A DNA stretch of 46,334 nt from positions 1-46,334 of the forward strand of contig CAKZKR010000055.1 of the NCBI GenBank assembly GCA_937124615.1. The letters are read 5' to 3'. Numbering within the stretch: position 1 is the stretch's first letter; each line of letters begins with the position of its first letter. Shown here one piece after another: positions 8,111-16,182 of this stretch. The notes under the pieces are model-generated. The model had not been told where the DNA came from, searched no databases, and saw only the letters and a program-made list of their open reading frames with translations. Both the position numbers and the translations under genes were made by a program. The stretch is from an uncultured bacterium (GTDB lineage: Bacteria > Hydrogenedentota > Hydrogenedentia > Hydrogenedentales > Hydrogenedentaceae).

Positions 8111-8587
8111 GTGATAGTATACCAGTCAGAATATCATGTCACATTAGATGATAAGAACAGGATATTAATTCCTGCTTCTTTGAAGTCTATTATGACAGAT
8201 AACAATCATACAATTTGGTATTTGACTCGGGGTTTTGAAAATAATCTTTTATTGTTTCCGTCACAAGTCTGGAAAGAAATAACGGATAAGTTAGAGCAGT
8301 TACCGGTGTTGAATCCAAGGGCTCAACTTCTTCGTCGTCGTTTTATTGGTGGTTCTATTCGAGTTAGTCCGGACGGTCAGTATCGAATTACTATCCCTGC
8401 ACCATTTCGGAATTGGGCAGAGATAATGGACAATGCAGTTATTGCGGGGTGTGGTATGTATCTTGAAATATGGAATGAAAAATTATGGGATGATTTCTTC
8501 AGGAATGACCATCTTCAATTAGATATGAAAAACTTTATGGAGGAATTATTTCCAATAATAAATAAAAATGAAAATTTACCATTGTAG
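8111..8587 (+). CDS. mraZ: MraZ transcriptional regulator of the dcw cluster
   Basis: The protein has two SpoVT/AbrB-like MraZ repeats: YHVTLDDKNRILIPASL near the N-terminus and RVSPDGQYRITIPAPFR in the middle, with LTRGF..NLLLFP and CGMYLEIWN after each, as in MraZ. GTG at 8111 is chosen because it places the first beta strand (VYQSEYHVTLD) at the usual distance from the start. A TTG at 8084 would add nine residues with no family match. From GTG it is about 158 residues, against a usual 140-155. MraZ forms rings that bind repeats upstream of its own gene and usually repress the operon. It is the first gene of the dcw operon here, and repeats of the right kind overlap its promoter. Confidence 0.92.
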   Translation: MIVYQSEYHVTLDDKNRILIPASLKSIMTDNNHTIWYLTRGFENNLLLFPSQVWKEITDKLEQLPVLNPRAQLLRRRFIGGSIRVSPDGQYRITIPAPFRNWAEIMDNAVIAGCGMYLEIWNEKLWDDFFRNDHLQLDMKNFMEELFPIINKNENLPL

Positions 8588-8599
8588 GAGAAAGTAGCT

Positions 8600-8944
8600 A
8601 TGGACATGGAAAAAAATAACTATGGACATGTAACCCTCTTCAGGATTTCAGGTAGCCTTGATGAGGAAAATGTATGTGATTTGAGACTTGCTATTGTTGA
8701 TTGTATCAAGCGTAAAAAAAGTTGTGTGGTGCTAAATCTTTCAAATGTTGATATGATAGACCAGGTATCAGCGGGATATTTATTGGAATGCTTACAAATG
8801 GCGAGAAGAAAAGGTGGGGACTTAAAATTAGTTAACCCAAGTACTTTTATTGAACAATTATTTCGTTTTCTTGGGATATGGCATTATTTTGAGATATACA
8901 TAACAGAAACAGGTGCGGTTGACGCATTTAAACGGGCAGCGTAA
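8600..8944 (+). CDS. STAS-domain protein (anti-sigma-factor-antagonist-like)
   Basis: The 114-residue protein fits a single STAS domain: an FRISGSLDEENV strand-turn, VVLNLSNVDMIDQVSAGYLLE in the centre and KLVNPSTFIEQLFRFLGIWHYFEIY at the end. In SpoIIAA-type proteins the central loop reads DSSG and its serine is phosphorylated by an anti-sigma kinase. Here it reads D-Q-V-S-A-G, so the usual phospho-serine position holds Gln, although a serine lies two residues later. It may be a constitutive partner rather than a phospho-switch. AGGAG lies about 9 bases before the start. It sits between mraZ and rsmH in the dcw operon, an unusual place, suggesting a link to envelope growth. No cognate kinase gene is in the window. 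Confidence 0.85.
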   Translation: MDMEKNNYGHVTLFRISGSLDEENVCDLRLAIVDCIKRKKSCVVLNLSNVDMIDQVSAGYLLECLQMARRKGGDLKLVNPSTFIEQLFRFLGIWHYFEIYITETGAVDAFKRAA

Positions 8945-9012
8945 ATTCAAAATATCCTTTCCAGTAGGAGAATTCTTATTAGAGAGATTCTCGCTTATTA
9001 TGTCAAGAATTT

Positions 9013-9990
9013 ATGAACAATGAAAACTATCATATTCCTGTAATGGCAAAAGAGGTTATTAACCTCTTCAAAGGGAGAGAGAAGGGTGTTTTTGTGGATG
9101 CAACAATAGGAGCTGGTGGACATTCTGCTTTCATTCTTGAATTTTTATCTCCAAAGATGATTATAGGAATTGACAGGGACCCAAAAGCGATAAAGATATG
9201 TTCTAAAAAATTTGAAAGAGAGACTTGTGTAAAATTATTTCATGGGAATTATGCAGATATGGATAAAGTAGTACGGAAGTTGGGAGTTCAAGAGGTAGAT
9301 GGAATTTTAATTGATGCGGGCATTTCGAGTTTTGCTTTGGATGATGAAAGACGGGGTTTTTCTTTTCAAAAGGATGGTCCTCTGGATATGCGAATAGATA
9401 CAAGTGAGAGGAAAAATCTGGGTGATTTTTTGGATGAGATGGACGAACATACACTTGCAAAGATTCTGAAAGAATATGGGGATGTTGTTAAACCCTATCG
9501 TGTAGCAAAAATGATTATACAACGCAGAAAGGAAGGGAAAATAAAAAAAATATCAGATATAGTTCAAACTGTTTTGGAAGTATTTCCTTCATTCGGTCGT
9601 GTATCGGATGAGGTTCGACAGGTATTTCAGGCATTGAGAATTGCAGTTAATAATGAATTGTTTTTTTTGAGAAAAGGTTTATGGGCAGGACTAAAAATAT
9701 TGTCTATAAAGGGTCGTTTTGTGGTGATAAGTTTTCATTCGGGGGAGGATAGAATTGTAAAGTCAGTATTTCGATTGGTTTCTCAGCCCATGAGGCTTTT
9801 ATCACCGGAAGGTCTTGTCAGAGACCGGATTCTTCCAATAGCAAAGGACCTAACACCGAAGCCGTTACCTCCTTCTTCTGAAGAGGTTCGGATAAATTCG
9901 AGGGCTAAAAGTGCAAAAATAAGAGCCATAGAGAAAATTTCAGATAGATCTATTCAATGTTATCTTGTAAAAGAGGGGATAGATGAATGA
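9013..9990 (+). CDS. rsmH: 16S rRNA (cytosine-1402-N4)-methyltransferase RsmH
   Basis: RsmH (MraW) methylates N4 of C1402 in 16S rRNA with S-adenosylmethionine. The 325-residue protein opens with YHIPVMAKEVINLF, followed by FVDATIGAGGHSAFIL (SAM-binding motif I), IGIDRDPKAI, GILIDAGISSFALDDERRGFSF, DMRID, and later VRQVFQALRIAVNNEL and VVISFHSGEDRIVK. All are standard for the family and the length is normal. The ribosome-binding site is weak. A 7-codon out-of-frame ATG at 9000 overlaps the start but has no good ribosome site. Its stop overlaps the start of the next gene by 4 bases, indicating translational coupling. Position after mraZ is the usual one apart from the STAS gene in between. Confidence 0.97.
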   Translation: MNNENYHIPVMAKEVINLFKGREKGVFVDATIGAGGHSAFILEFLSPKMIIGIDRDPKAIKICSKKFERETCVKLFHGNYADMDKVVRKLGVQEVDGILIDAGISSFALDDERRGFSFQKDGPLDMRIDTSERKNLGDFLDEMDEHTLAKILKEYGDVVKPYRVAKMIIQRRKEGKIKKISDIVQTVLEVFPSFGRVSDEVRQVFQALRIAVNNELFFLRKGLWAGLKILSIKGRFVVISFHSGEDRIVKSVFRLVSQPMRLLSPEGLVRDRILPIAKDLTPKPLPPSSEEVRINSRAKSAKIRAIEKISDRSIQCYLVKEGIDE

Positions 9991-10880
9991 GTAAAAAAGT
10001 TGACCGAACAAGAAAAGATGTGTTGTTAATGGGTTCTTTGTATTTGATCCCCATATTTATTGTCTCTGGAGTATTGTCGGTGGATTTATATATTAATGTA
10101 CAACGCTGGCGTTATGATTACCTGACGATACAAGCGAAGAGGGATATTGTACGGTGGGTTGAAAATAAAAGTGAATTTATAAGGCCCAATAAAAAATCGC
10201 AGGAAGAAAATAAAGAAAAAGAGACAACAATTTCAATAGGAAAAACAGAAAATAATAGTGATAGAGAAGAAAAACATAATTCAATTCTCGGAAATGTAAT
10301 AAAGAAAATAAATCGATTTGCCAGTTTTGAAGAACAAAATCAAGGGGAAGTACAGAATAGTAAAAAAGAGGAAGATATAAAGTTTGGACTTCAGGCGATG
10401 ATGGCAGAAATAGAAACATTAAAGGTTGAAAAGAAGAAATTAGAAAATTTGCAGAATTTAACTCGATTGGGATATCAACTGGGTTTAGTGTCTCCAAAGC
10501 CAGAACAGGTTGTTCGTATATCATATAGCAATGATGAACGAGAAAAAATTGTGCAGACCGCATCTTTAGATATTTTGTTTCCACAAAAACCGAAGAAAAT
10601 GGAAATAACTCCTGGTGAAACAGGATATGCTAAAAAGAAGAAGAATATTAAGCAGAATATTATTGATTATCTGGACAATTTTTTAAGTACTGTTCAAGAT
10701 AAAGTCTTTAGTGAGATTACTACCCCTGTAAATGCAGATTCGAAAAATAATATTGAAGAACAACCAGGGGAGGATAACTTTATTAGAACTAATAAAGAGC
10801 GATTAAACGACGATAAGAAGAACAATAATTTAGATTTAGATATAGATTTAATGACAGAGTTTTTACTGGAAAAACTGTAA
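9987..10880 (+). CDS. ftsL: FtsL-like cell division protein, greatly extended
   Basis: This 297-residue protein occupies the ftsL position between rsmH and ftsI and has the FtsL plan. It has a short basic N-terminus, one membrane helix (about residues 14-34, LLMGSLYLIPIFIVSGVLSV) and, further on, a coiled coil (about 132-155, MMAEIETLKVEKKKLENL). This ends in NLTRLGYQLGLVSPKPEQVV, which matches the C-terminal LG..xPKPEQ motif of FtsL/DivIC proteins. Usual FtsL proteins have about 90-120 residues. Here about 80 charged, Lys/Glu-rich residues are inserted between the membrane helix and the coiled coil, and about 120 follow the motif. FtsL joins FtsB/FtsQ and activates FtsWI; the extra segments would lie in the periplasm. 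Its sequence is poorly conserved, so the assignment rests on position and motif. Confidence 0.75.
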   Translation: MSKKVDRTRKDVLLMGSLYLIPIFIVSGVLSVDLYINVQRWRYDYLTIQAKRDIVRWVENKSEFIRPNKKSQEENKEKETTISIGKTENNSDREEKHNSILGNVIKKINRFASFEEQNQGEVQNSKKEEDIKFGLQAMMAEIETLKVEKKKLENLQNLTRLGYQLGLVSPKPEQVVRISYSNDEREKIVQTASLDILFPQKPKKMEITPGETGYAKKKKNIKQNIIDYLDNFLSTVQDKVFSEITTPVNADSKNNIEEQPGEDNFIRTNKERLNDDKKNNNLDLDIDLMTEFLLEKL

Positions 10881-10888
10881 AGGATAAA

Positions 10889-13279
10889 ATGTTAAAAAAC
10901 CTGTTTATAAAATCTCTTTTTGATGTGGAAGAAAATACCTGTCAAACGATTAAAACAACTCGATTGGCCCTTTTGCAATTTTTATTGTGGATTTTATTTT
11001 GTATTATTATGATTCGACTTTTTGTCGTGTTTTTTTTCCCGAAGGGGATCGTTAAGGATTATGCGAACAAACATGATGGGGTAATAAAGCGTGAGAATCC
11101 CCGGGGGACTATCTATGATAGATTTCAGAACCCGTTGGCATATTCTGTATTAATGCCTTCTCTTTTTTGCTCACCCGCAGATATTCTGTACCCTGAGGAA
11201 ATGGCCCAAAAAGTGGCCCAAAAAGTGGGATTGGACATTGATTATGTAAGGAAGAAAATGACACTTACGGATGGTGAAGGAAAAAAATTGCAGTATGTAT
11301 TGCTCCGAAGGGGTATTAACGATATTCCAAAAGCGGAATTGGAGGATTTTGTTTATGAGATTAACAAATGGCAGATAGAAAAATTAAAAGAGTTAAAGAC
11401 GACACAGGATGATAAGAAACAGTTAAATAAAGAAAAATTTTTATCTTATTTGAGAAGAAGACTGGGATCAACCAGTGATAATGATAAACCGAGAGGAAAT
11501 CCTCTTTTTATAAATTATGAATGGTTTCGTCAGTATCCACATCAAGAAGTTGGAGGAAATGTTATTGGTTTTGTTGCGATGAATAGTGAGAATCGGGTTG
11601 GTGGTATGGATGGTATAGAAAGGGATTGGGATAAGTACCTTTATGCAGATACAACTGAAATCTCAGGTAGAAAAAATAGTTCCGGACATATACTTCCCTC
11701 AACTTCCAGTGAAAAACAGGGACAATATCCTGGAGCCAATGTACATCTTACTTTGGATTTAGAAATTCAGCATGTATTGGAAAAAGAATTAGACCGAAGG
11801 ATTGAAGAATGTAATGCTGTAGATGGAATGGGAATTATTATAGACCCCTTTACAGGAGCAATTCTGGCTATGGCTTCTCGTCCTTCATATAATCCAAATG
11901 TTCCAGAAACAAGGCAGGGTGACGCGTTAAAAAATAAGGTTTTGTATGAACTTATTGAACCCGGCTCTACTTTTAAGATAGTTACTGCAAGTGCCGGTTT
12001 TGAAAGAGGAGGCTATAAAAAGGATACCGCAATTAATTGTGAAGGGGGTAGAATTCAAGTAGCGAGGAAAGTCATTAAGGATGTTCACGGTATGGGTGTG
12101 GTCCCATTCTGGAAATGTTTTGAACAATCCAGTAATGTGGCTATGGTAAAAGTTGGCAGAAGTATTGGACTGGATACCTTGCGTGAATATGTGAAGAAAT
12201 TTGGGTTTGGTTCAAAAACCCTAAGTGATATTTCCACTGAAAGAATAGGTGCTATTTCGACTAATAAAGCAGAAACTACCTTAAGTTCCATGTCTATTGG
12301 TTATGCGGTTATGGTTACACCTATACAGTTAGCACGGGCCTATGCAGTCATTGCAAATGGGGGTTATCTTGTAGAACCCTATATTGTGGATAAGGTAACT
12401 CTTCCAAATGGGACAATTCTATATGAGCATGAATCAAAGGTACCCCCACGTGTTATAGAGGAAGAAACAGCGGAGTTAATGAGGACTTTATGTCATCAGG
12501 TTGTTCTTAAAGGTACAGGGAAATCAGCGAGTATTCCGGGATACAAGGTAGGGGGAAAAACAGGAACAGCTCACTTAGCAAGAACACAAAAGGAGGGTGG
12601 TGGTTACGACCCGGATAAGATCATCTCTGTCTTTGCAGGTTTTGCACCTGTTTCGCACCCTAAGGTAGTAGCGGTGATTGTTATTCGCTATCCTATGTCA
12701 AAAATCCGTTATGGTGGTTATGTCTGTGGTCCTGTTTTTAAGAATGTGGTTTACTATACTTTGACCCGGCTGAATGTGCCTCCTGACCCTACAATTTCTA
12801 ATGAACTTTTAAAGCAGGAAGGATTTATTGCAGAAGAAAGTATTGAAAAAGATAATGACTCCTTGTATTTTGAGAATATAGACCCCCTATGGGTTCATGA
12901 ATTGGTAAATGATGAACAACTACCAGAGGTAGACCAAACAGCAGTTGCAAAAGTTAAAACAGATGGTAGAGAAAAACAAAATAAGAGAGAAGAAAATAGA
13001 TTGAAAAAGCCTATTTTTAACCCTTTGACCGAAGAAGAGATTATAAAAAGTGCAAAACAAAGTGAAACTTTGCCGGACTTTTCGGGATTAACAAAATTAA
13101 AAGTTTTGAATATTTTAAATTTATTAAAGATAGACTACGAGTGTCGTGGTTACGGAAGAGTAGTGTCCCAATTCCCTGCACCCGGAACACCCCTGAAAGA
13201 AATAGATATATGCCAGTTGGATTTTTCAGAAGATTTTCGTTTGCAATCAGAAATGATTTCATTAAATAAAGAGGATTAG
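10889..13279 (+). CDS. ftsI: Septal peptidoglycan transpeptidase FtsI (PBP3) with PASTA domain
   Basis: The class B penicillin-binding protein cross-links septal peptidoglycan in the periplasm. A membrane helix lies at about 25-50. The dimerisation/pedestal region has RGTIYDRFQNPLAYS. The transpeptidase domain carries all active-site motifs: STFK (Ser about 359, in EPGSTFKIVTA), SSN (about 414) and KTGTA (about 557). At 796 residues it is long for FtsI because of a charged linker (about 670-720) and a C-terminal PASTA domain (LPDFSGLTKLKVLNIL...VVSQFPAPGT), as found in FtsI/SpoVD of some phyla. AGGA lies 6-7 bases before the start. It lies between the ftsL-like gene and murE in the operon, with an 8-bp gap upstream and 3 bp downstream. 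Confidence 0.95.
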   Translation: MLKNLFIKSLFDVEENTCQTIKTTRLALLQFLLWILFCIIMIRLFVVFFFPKGIVKDYANKHDGVIKRENPRGTIYDRFQNPLAYSVLMPSLFCSPADILYPEEMAQKVAQKVGLDIDYVRKKMTLTDGEGKKLQYVLLRRGINDIPKAELEDFVYEINKWQIEKLKELKTTQDDKKQLNKEKFLSYLRRRLGSTSDNDKPRGNPLFINYEWFRQYPHQEVGGNVIGFVAMNSENRVGGMDGIERDWDKYLYADTTEISGRKNSSGHILPSTSSEKQGQYPGANVHLTLDLEIQHVLEKELDRRIEECNAVDGMGIIIDPFTGAILAMASRPSYNPNVPETRQGDALKNKVLYELIEPGSTFKIVTASAGFERGGYKKDTAINCEGGRIQVARKVIKDVHGMGVVPFWKCFEQSSNVAMVKVGRSIGLDTLREYVKKFGFGSKTLSDISTERIGAISTNKAETTLSSMSIGYAVMVTPIQLARAYAVIANGGYLVEPYIVDKVTLPNGTILYEHESKVPPRVIEEETAELMRTLCHQVVLKGTGKSASIPGYKVGGKTGTAHLARTQKEGGGYDPDKIISVFAGFAPVSHPKVVAVIVIRYPMSKIRYGGYVCGPVFKNVVYYTLTRLNVPPDPTISNELLKQEGFIAEESIEKDNDSLYFENIDPLWVHELVNDEQLPEVDQTAVAKVKTDGREKQNKREENRLKKPIFNPLTEEEIIKSAKQSETLPDFSGLTKLKVLNILNLLKIDYECRGYGRVVSQFPAPGTPLKEIDICQLDFSEDFRLQSEMISLNKED

Positions 13280-13282
13280 AGG

Positions 13283-14770
13283 ATGTATTTAAGAGAAATA
13301 GTTGAAAAATGGAATTTAGACTATTTTTACTCTTTTCCCAACGAATATGTTTCTGGGATAACAGAAGATTCCCGTAAAGTGCGGAAAGGTATTATCTTTA
13401 CAGCAATACCCGGAGAACATTCTAACGGTTGGGATTATATCCCCGAAGCCATAGAAAAGGGTGCTGTTGCTATTATTGGAGTAGCGAAAATACCTGAGGA
13501 ATTTTTATGTTTAATAAAAGAAAAAGGAATTCCTTTTTTTATCCATGCAAATCCGCGGCAAGTTTTAGGGGAAGTGGCTCATTATTTTGCTGGGGACCCA
13601 ACAAAGTCTATGGTTGTTATTGGTGTTACTGGGACAAACGGTAAAACAAGCACTACATTTTTAATTGAAAGTATATTAAAAGAAAAAGGAATTGCAACAG
13701 CCCGTTTTGGGACATTAGGATATGTCATTAATGATCAAAATATTGAAGCAGTTCATACCACTCCTTTTAACGAAGAACTCGTAACACTATTTTGTAAAGC
13801 AAAAGAAGCAGGTATTACACATGTTGTTATGGAGGTTAGTAGTCACTCTCTGGCACAGGATCGTGTTGCAGGAATACATTTTACTGTGGGAGTCTTTACA
13901 AACCTGACACAGGACCATTTAGATTTTCACAAGACAATGGAGGAATATTTAAAAGCAAAGTTAAAACTTTTTGAAAGTCTGTGTGGCGAGAATAGTTTTG
14001 GAATTATAAATAAATCAGACCCCTACGCAGAGTCTTTTATGAAACATTGCAAATCGAGATATGCTACTTATGGGATGAAGGGGGATTATTGGGCAAGTGA
14101 TATAGATGTATCTATGAAAGACACAAAGTTTATATTGCATGCTCCGTCTGGTGATGTGGAGATAAAACTTGCTCTTATTGGCAAACATAATGTATTTAAC
14201 GCATTGTGTGCTTCGGCTGTTGTTGGAGAATTGGGTATTTCTTTAAAAGATATACAAAAGGGATTGAAAAGTTTAAAATCGGTTCCGGGACGATTTGAAC
14301 TAATCGAAGAAGGGCAGGAGTTTGCTGTTGTTGTGGATTATGCACATACCGAAGATGGGCTGAACAATGTTTTACAAACGGCGAAGAATTTGACGAAGGG
14401 TAGAGTTATTGTTGTTTTTGGCTGTGGTGGAGATCGTGATAAAACAAAACGGCCCAAAATGGGGGCTGTGGCAGGGAAATGGGCGGACCTCATTATTTTG
14501 ACTTCGGATAATCCACGAACAGAAGATCCGAAGCGAATCCTATTGGATATTGAAGTAGGTGTTCAGAAAATGGGGAAAGATAAAGGGGACGATTATTTTG
14601 TTATTGAGAATAGGGAAGAGGCTATCTGCTTTGCTATTGATAAAGCGAAACCTAATGATATGGTGGTTATTGCTGGGAAAGGACATGAGCCCTACCAAAT
14701 TATAGGAACACAAAAGTTACCATTTGATGACCGTGAAATTGCCCGAAAATTCCTGAAAGGAAGATTATAA
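13283..14770 (+). CDS. murE: UDP-N-acetylmuramoyl-tripeptide synthetase MurE (meso-DAP type)
   Basis: MurE adds the third amino acid to UDP-MurNAc-L-Ala-D-Glu in the cytosol. The 495-residue protein has the three-domain Mur ligase fold with SRKVRKG in the UDP-binding domain, the ATP loop GVTGTNGKTSTTF (about 114-126), HTTPFN, EVSSHSL, and the C-terminal LTSDNPRTEDP. The DNPR tetrad (about 409-412) is the signature of enzymes that add meso-diaminopimelate, which implies A1-gamma-type peptidoglycan. The ribosome site GAGG lies 8 bases before ATG, only 3 bp after the ftsI stop. It overlaps murF by one base (TAATG), as in a tightly coupled operon. Confidence 0.97.
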   Translation: MYLREIVEKWNLDYFYSFPNEYVSGITEDSRKVRKGIIFTAIPGEHSNGWDYIPEAIEKGAVAIIGVAKIPEEFLCLIKEKGIPFFIHANPRQVLGEVAHYFAGDPTKSMVVIGVTGTNGKTSTTFLIESILKEKGIATARFGTLGYVINDQNIEAVHTTPFNEELVTLFCKAKEAGITHVVMEVSSHSLAQDRVAGIHFTVGVFTNLTQDHLDFHKTMEEYLKAKLKLFESLCGENSFGIINKSDPYAESFMKHCKSRYATYGMKGDYWASDIDVSMKDTKFILHAPSGDVEIKLALIGKHNVFNALCASAVVGELGISLKDIQKGLKSLKSVPGRFELIEEGQEFAVVVDYAHTEDGLNNVLQTAKNLTKGRVIVVFGCGGDRDKTKRPKMGAVAGKWADLIILTSDNPRTEDPKRILLDIEVGVQKMGKDKGDDYFVIENREEAICFAIDKAKPNDMVVIAGKGHEPYQIIGTQKLPFDDREIARKFLKGRL

Positions 14771-16119
14771 TGCCCTGGAAATATCGTTTAGGAGACCTAT
14801 CTCGCGTTGTTTCTGGAAAGTTAAATGGAGATAAAGATATTGAGTTTACGGGTGTATGCATAGACACCCGAACAATACAGCAAGGGGATATTTTTTTTGC
14901 ATTACCAGGAACAAAAGTTGATGGACATCAATTTGTACAAGAGGCCCTGAAAAAAGGTGCGGTTGCAGTTGTGGTAACAAAGGAAAGTGTTATACCTTCT
15001 GTATGCGTTAAAGATACTCTCCGGGCCATACAAATGTTTGCTCGTTGGCATCGAACAAATTTAAAGGCGCAAGTATTTGCTATCACGGGTTCCTGTGGAA
15101 AAACAACTACAAAAGAACTCATTTCATCAATATTAAGTAAGAAGTATAAAATAGTTGCTTCTAAAGGAAATCTTAATAATGAGTTGGGTTGTCCCCTTTC
15201 GTTATTACAAATGGATGAAGATACAGATTGGGGTGTAATAGAGATGGGGGCGGGTAAACCAGGAGACATTGCGGAACTATGTACTATTGCTTATCCCGAA
15301 GAATCTGTTATTACTACTATTGCTCCGGCCCATTTGGAGAGATTAGGGAGTTTGGAAGGAGTAGCAAAGGAAAAATCTAACATTGCAAAGTGCCTTCCTC
15401 CGTGGGGATATTTTTATGTTAATATGGATAATCCTTATTGTGTTTCTATCGGGAAGCATATTGTTGCAAACAAAATCTATTATGGGGGAAAGGGAGATAT
15501 AAGATTACAATCTGTCCGTATACTTTCATCGGATAAGATGGAGGTCGAAATAGAACCTGTTGGCAAATTACAACTACCACTATGTTCTCAATCTATATTA
15601 TCAAATTTTTTGCTTGCAATTGCGGTATCTCTGAAGCATCAAATTCCTTTAGATGAGCAAATGTTAACGGAAGCATTTTATAGAGCAGGTAGAATCAAGA
15701 CTTATCCACTCGGTCCATTTACAATAATCGATGACTGTTATAATGCCAATCCTGCAAGTATGAAATCGGCACTGGAATATTTGGAAATGGTTGCCCGACC
15801 AGGGTTCCGATGTGCGGTTTTAGGTGATATGCTCGAGTTAGGTAGTGACAGTGATAAATATCATTATTTGTTAGGTAAGCAAGTAGGAGAAAGTGGTGTA
15901 GATATTTTGTTTTTGTATGGGAACTATTCAAAGGAGGTTGAGAAAGGGGCTTTAGAGACGGGGATAAAATCTGTAATGGCATTTTCACATCATGAGGAAA
16001 TCGCCGAAAAAATTATCAAAAAGTTTCCACCTCAAAGTTGGATATTAGTAAAAGGTTCACGAGGCATGACAATGGAAAAAGTTATCCAATACTTAAAAGA
16101 GAAGATAATGAAAGAATAG
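14770..16119 (+). CDS. murF: UDP-N-acetylmuramoyl-tripeptide--D-alanyl-D-alanine ligase MurF
   Basis: MurF joins D-Ala-D-Ala to the muropeptide tripeptide with ATP in the cytosol. At 449 residues it has normal length. Features in order are DTRTIQQGDIFFAL (UDP-substrate domain), the ATP loop ITGSCGKTTTKE (about 105-116), SKGNLNNELGCPLSLL, GVIEMGAGKPGDI, IDDCYNANPASMKSAL and the C-terminal LGDMLELGSDSDKYH. All are typical of MurF and separate it from MurE/MurD. Its ATG shares one base with the murE stop. Between its stop and mraY there are 63 bases with a TATAAT at 16132-16137, but no convincing -35 element. Confidence 0.97.
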   Translation: MPWKYRLGDLSRVVSGKLNGDKDIEFTGVCIDTRTIQQGDIFFALPGTKVDGHQFVQEALKKGAVAVVVTKESVIPSVCVKDTLRAIQMFARWHRTNLKAQVFAITGSCGKTTTKELISSILSKKYKIVASKGNLNNELGCPLSLLQMDEDTDWGVIEMGAGKPGDIAELCTIAYPEESVITTIAPAHLERLGSLEGVAKEKSNIAKCLPPWGYFYVNMDNPYCVSIGKHIVANKIYYGGKGDIRLQSVRILSSDKMEVEIEPVGKLQLPLCSQSILSNFLLAIAVSLKHQIPLDEQMLTEAFYRAGRIKTYPLGPFTIIDDCYNANPASMKSALEYLEMVARPGFRCAVLGDMLELGSDSDKYHYLLGKQVGESGVDILFLYGNYSKEVEKGALETGIKSVMAFSHHEEIAEKIIKKFPPQSWILVKGSRGMTMEKVIQYLKEKIMKE

Positions 16120-16182
16120 AAGGGATTGTTGTATAATGGTAAATTTTATTTTAATAAGAAAGTGTTCACTTTAGAGGGATAA

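Noticed and set aside
9000-9023. Short frame MSRIYEQ overlapping the rsmH start
   Set aside because: It could be a leader peptide, but it has no good ribosome site and the overlap is short; chance is likely.
16132-16137. TATAAT before mraY as an internal promoter
   Set aside because: No -35 element at a suitable distance and no TGn extension; left as unproven.
16159-16172. Palindrome AAAGTGTTCACTTT before mraY as an MraZ site
   Set aside because: One copy of AAAGTGTT resembles an MraZ box, but MraZ needs tandem repeats in one direction; it may be a minor hairpin.
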